NCBI GenBank assembly: GCA_049177155.1
Contig: CP185407.1
Span: 248,001-312,000 of the forward strand
DNA length: 64,000 nucleotides
Source: Hennigella sp049177155
Lineage (GTDB): Bacteria > Bacillota_I > Bacilli_A > Mycoplasmatales > Mycoplasmoidaceae
Reading direction: 5' to 3'
The position numbers were made by a program, and so were the translations under genes. The notes beneath the pieces are model-generated. The model saw nothing but the letters and a program-made list of their open reading frames with translations. It ran no database searches and was not told where the DNA came from. Of the stretch, positions 62,817 through 64,000 are shown piece after piece (position 1 is the first letter of the stretch; every line of letters begins with the position of its first letter).

Positions 62817-64000
62817 TTACTTGCTATCTTTTTTGCATTCTTGGATTAGCTTTTTAACTAGTTTTTCTCTTAAAATAGTGTTAGTTGCATAATCTTTATT
62901 CTTTTCATAAAGTTCTCTAGCACGCTTTTCATCACCTAAATATCTAGTTAACTTAGACAAATAATCTTTTTCATCTGCATCAGATACTTTTAGTTTATAG
63001 TCATCAATTAGTTGTTCATAAACCATCGCTACTACTAAAGTAGTCTTAGCTTGTTTTTCTAAAGATTCTTCAAATTGTTTTTGATCAATAGATAAAGCTT
63101 TCTTATATTGATCTAATGTTTTAAAACCAGCTCTTTGACCTTCTTGTTCATATTGTCTCATGATTTGGTTTTTGTGCATGTTTAGTAAACTATTTGGATA
63201 GTAGTTTAGTTTAGCTTTTTTAGCAATAGTATCATTAATGATTCTTAATGCCATTTCTTGGTATTTCATTTCAGATTCTTGACTAAACAATTCTTTAACA
63301 TGTTTTTCAAGTTCTTGCATGTTAGCACAATCCATCATGAATTTCTTGCAATATTCTTTATTGATTTCTGGATATTCAATTTCTTTAACTTCGTTAATAG
63401 TTACTTCAAATTTAGCAGGTTTACCAGCATAATCTTTCATTCCATAATCTTTAGGGAAAGTAACATTAACTGTTTTCTTGTCACCTTTTTTGCAGCCAAC
63501 TAATTGGTCTTCAAAAGTGTCGATAAATGATTTAGAACCAATTTCTAATTCAAAGTTTTTACCTTCGCCACCTTTAAATGCTTTGCCATCAATAAAACCT
63601 TTAAAGTCAATGACAGCAATGTTGCCTTTAGCAACAATACCATCTTTCTTAACTGATACCATCGCATCAGGTTTAATCATCATCTTAATTTGTTGTTTAA
63701 CAATATGATCTGGTACTTCTGGCGCTTTAAAAGCAGGAATAGAAATAGCTTTAACATCATCCATTTTAAAGTTTTCAACTTTTGGAACATTTTCAAAAGT
63801 AATCTTTAAAACAGGTGTTGGTTCTATCTTTTCAATACTAATATTTTTAACTGAATCAATACAGTTAGAATCTTTAAATTCTTTAGAATCAATTACTTGT
63901 TGAATTAATTCATTTTGTTCTTTTTCTAAAGCACGCATTGTAATATCAGCAGGTGATACTCTCTTATCAATTTCTGCTTGAGGAACATGGCCTTTTCTAA
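62817..64000 (-). CDS. tig: Trigger factor, 5' truncated by the window
   Basis: Ribosome-associated chaperone and prolyl isomerase. The visible 394 residues begin RKGHVPQAEIDKRVSP, just downstream of the ribosome-binding signature (GFRxGxxP), include the FKBP-type PPIase domain (GNIAVIDFKGFIDGKAFKGG, GCKKGDKKTVNVTFPKDYG), and end with the helical substrate-cradle domain. The true start is beyond 64000. Its terminator isolates it from lon. Confidence 0.94.
   Translation of the reverse strand, partial: RKGHVPQAEIDKRVSPADITMRALEKEQNELIQQVIDSKEFKDSNCIDSVKNISIEKIEPTPVLKITFENVPKVENFKMDDVKAISIPAFKAPEVPDHIVKQQIKMMIKPDAMVSVKKDGIVAKGNIAVIDFKGFIDGKAFKGGEGKNFELEIGSKSFIDTFEDQLVGCKKGDKKTVNVTFPKDYGMKDYAGKPAKFEVTINEVKEIEYPEINKEYCKKFMMDCANMQELEKHVKELFSQESEMKYQEMALRIINDTIAKKAKLNYYPNSLLNMHKNQIMRQYEQEGQRAGFKTLDQYKKALSIDQKQFEESLEKQAKTTLVVAMVYEQLIDDYKLKVSDADEKDYLSKLTRYLGDEKRARELYEKNKDYATNTILREKLVKKLIQECKKDSK

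Noticed and set aside
1..64000. CRISPR arrays, insertion sequences or transposase genes
   Set aside because: No regularly spaced repeats and no transposase or integrase motifs were seen; repeats found are operators, terminators or gene duplications.

Overview
The window comes from a Mollicute (mycoplasma-like, wall-less Firmicute relative). The DNA is strongly AT-rich. In-frame TGA codons interrupt almost every conserved protein at positions where tryptophan is expected, and a tRNA-Trp with anticodon TCA (23233..23307) reads them, so genetic code 4 applies; every CDS below was joined across TGA accordingly. Cysteine-rich BspA/TpLRR-type surface proteins, a fused PstCA permease and a superoxide reductase suggest an anaerobic or host-associated lineage, perhaps near Malacoplasma / Ca. 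Malacoplasma girerdii. That placement is inference, not shown by the sequence.

Layout. 1-12.4 kb is core housekeeping: ruvAB, acyl carrier protein, tRNA-Asn/Glu/Val, ffh, tyrS, tsaB, an RluA-type pseudouridine synthase, lspA, obg and nadE. A compact unknown unit at 7.8-8.05 kb encodes a 24-residue hydrophobic peptide. 12.4-23.2 kb is a long co-directional run: phosphate uptake (pstS, fused pstCA, pstB, a PQ-loop protein, phoU), a metal-site-less RNase J paralogue, an FtsK-like protein with degenerate Walker motifs, a choline-kinase-like protein, type III pantothenate kinase and tRNA-Trp. 23.3-31.7 kb holds a lipoprotein, adenine deaminase, a fructose-family PTS divergent from nagBA, two tandem small PxWF proteins and a SWIB-domain protein. 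31.7-36.4 kb holds a 999-residue surface LRR protein and a DUF6273-like lipoprotein.

36.4-51.8 kb is a dense accessory/defence island: a Pif1/RecD-like helicase; a type II restriction endonuclease, N6-adenine methyltransferase and HTH controller; an ATPase with a C-terminal RNxxxH (HEPN) motif; several unknown genes behind a duplicated divergent promoter; superoxide reductase; AbiH; a probable AbiF-type Abi_2 protein behind a structured small RNA; a RecB-like/DnaQ-like nuclease fusion; an AbiEi/AbiEii pair; and three more unknown genes. Three same-orientation copies of a 17-bp repeat (TTTAGAAC(C/T)GGTT core) lie at module boundaries.

52-64 kb returns to chromosomal functions: ackA, a three-gene surface-protein operon (signal-anchored BspA-like protein plus two LRR lipoproteins), lon under a CIRCE operator, and the 5'-truncated trigger factor gene.

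Genome-wide style: very short intergenic gaps, TAATG stop/start overlaps, terminators shared by convergent genes with stop codons inside the hairpins, and many genes whose start codon lies only 6-9 nt after a TATAAT box, implying leaderless mRNAs. Several promoters sit in or beside perfect AT-rich palindromes.
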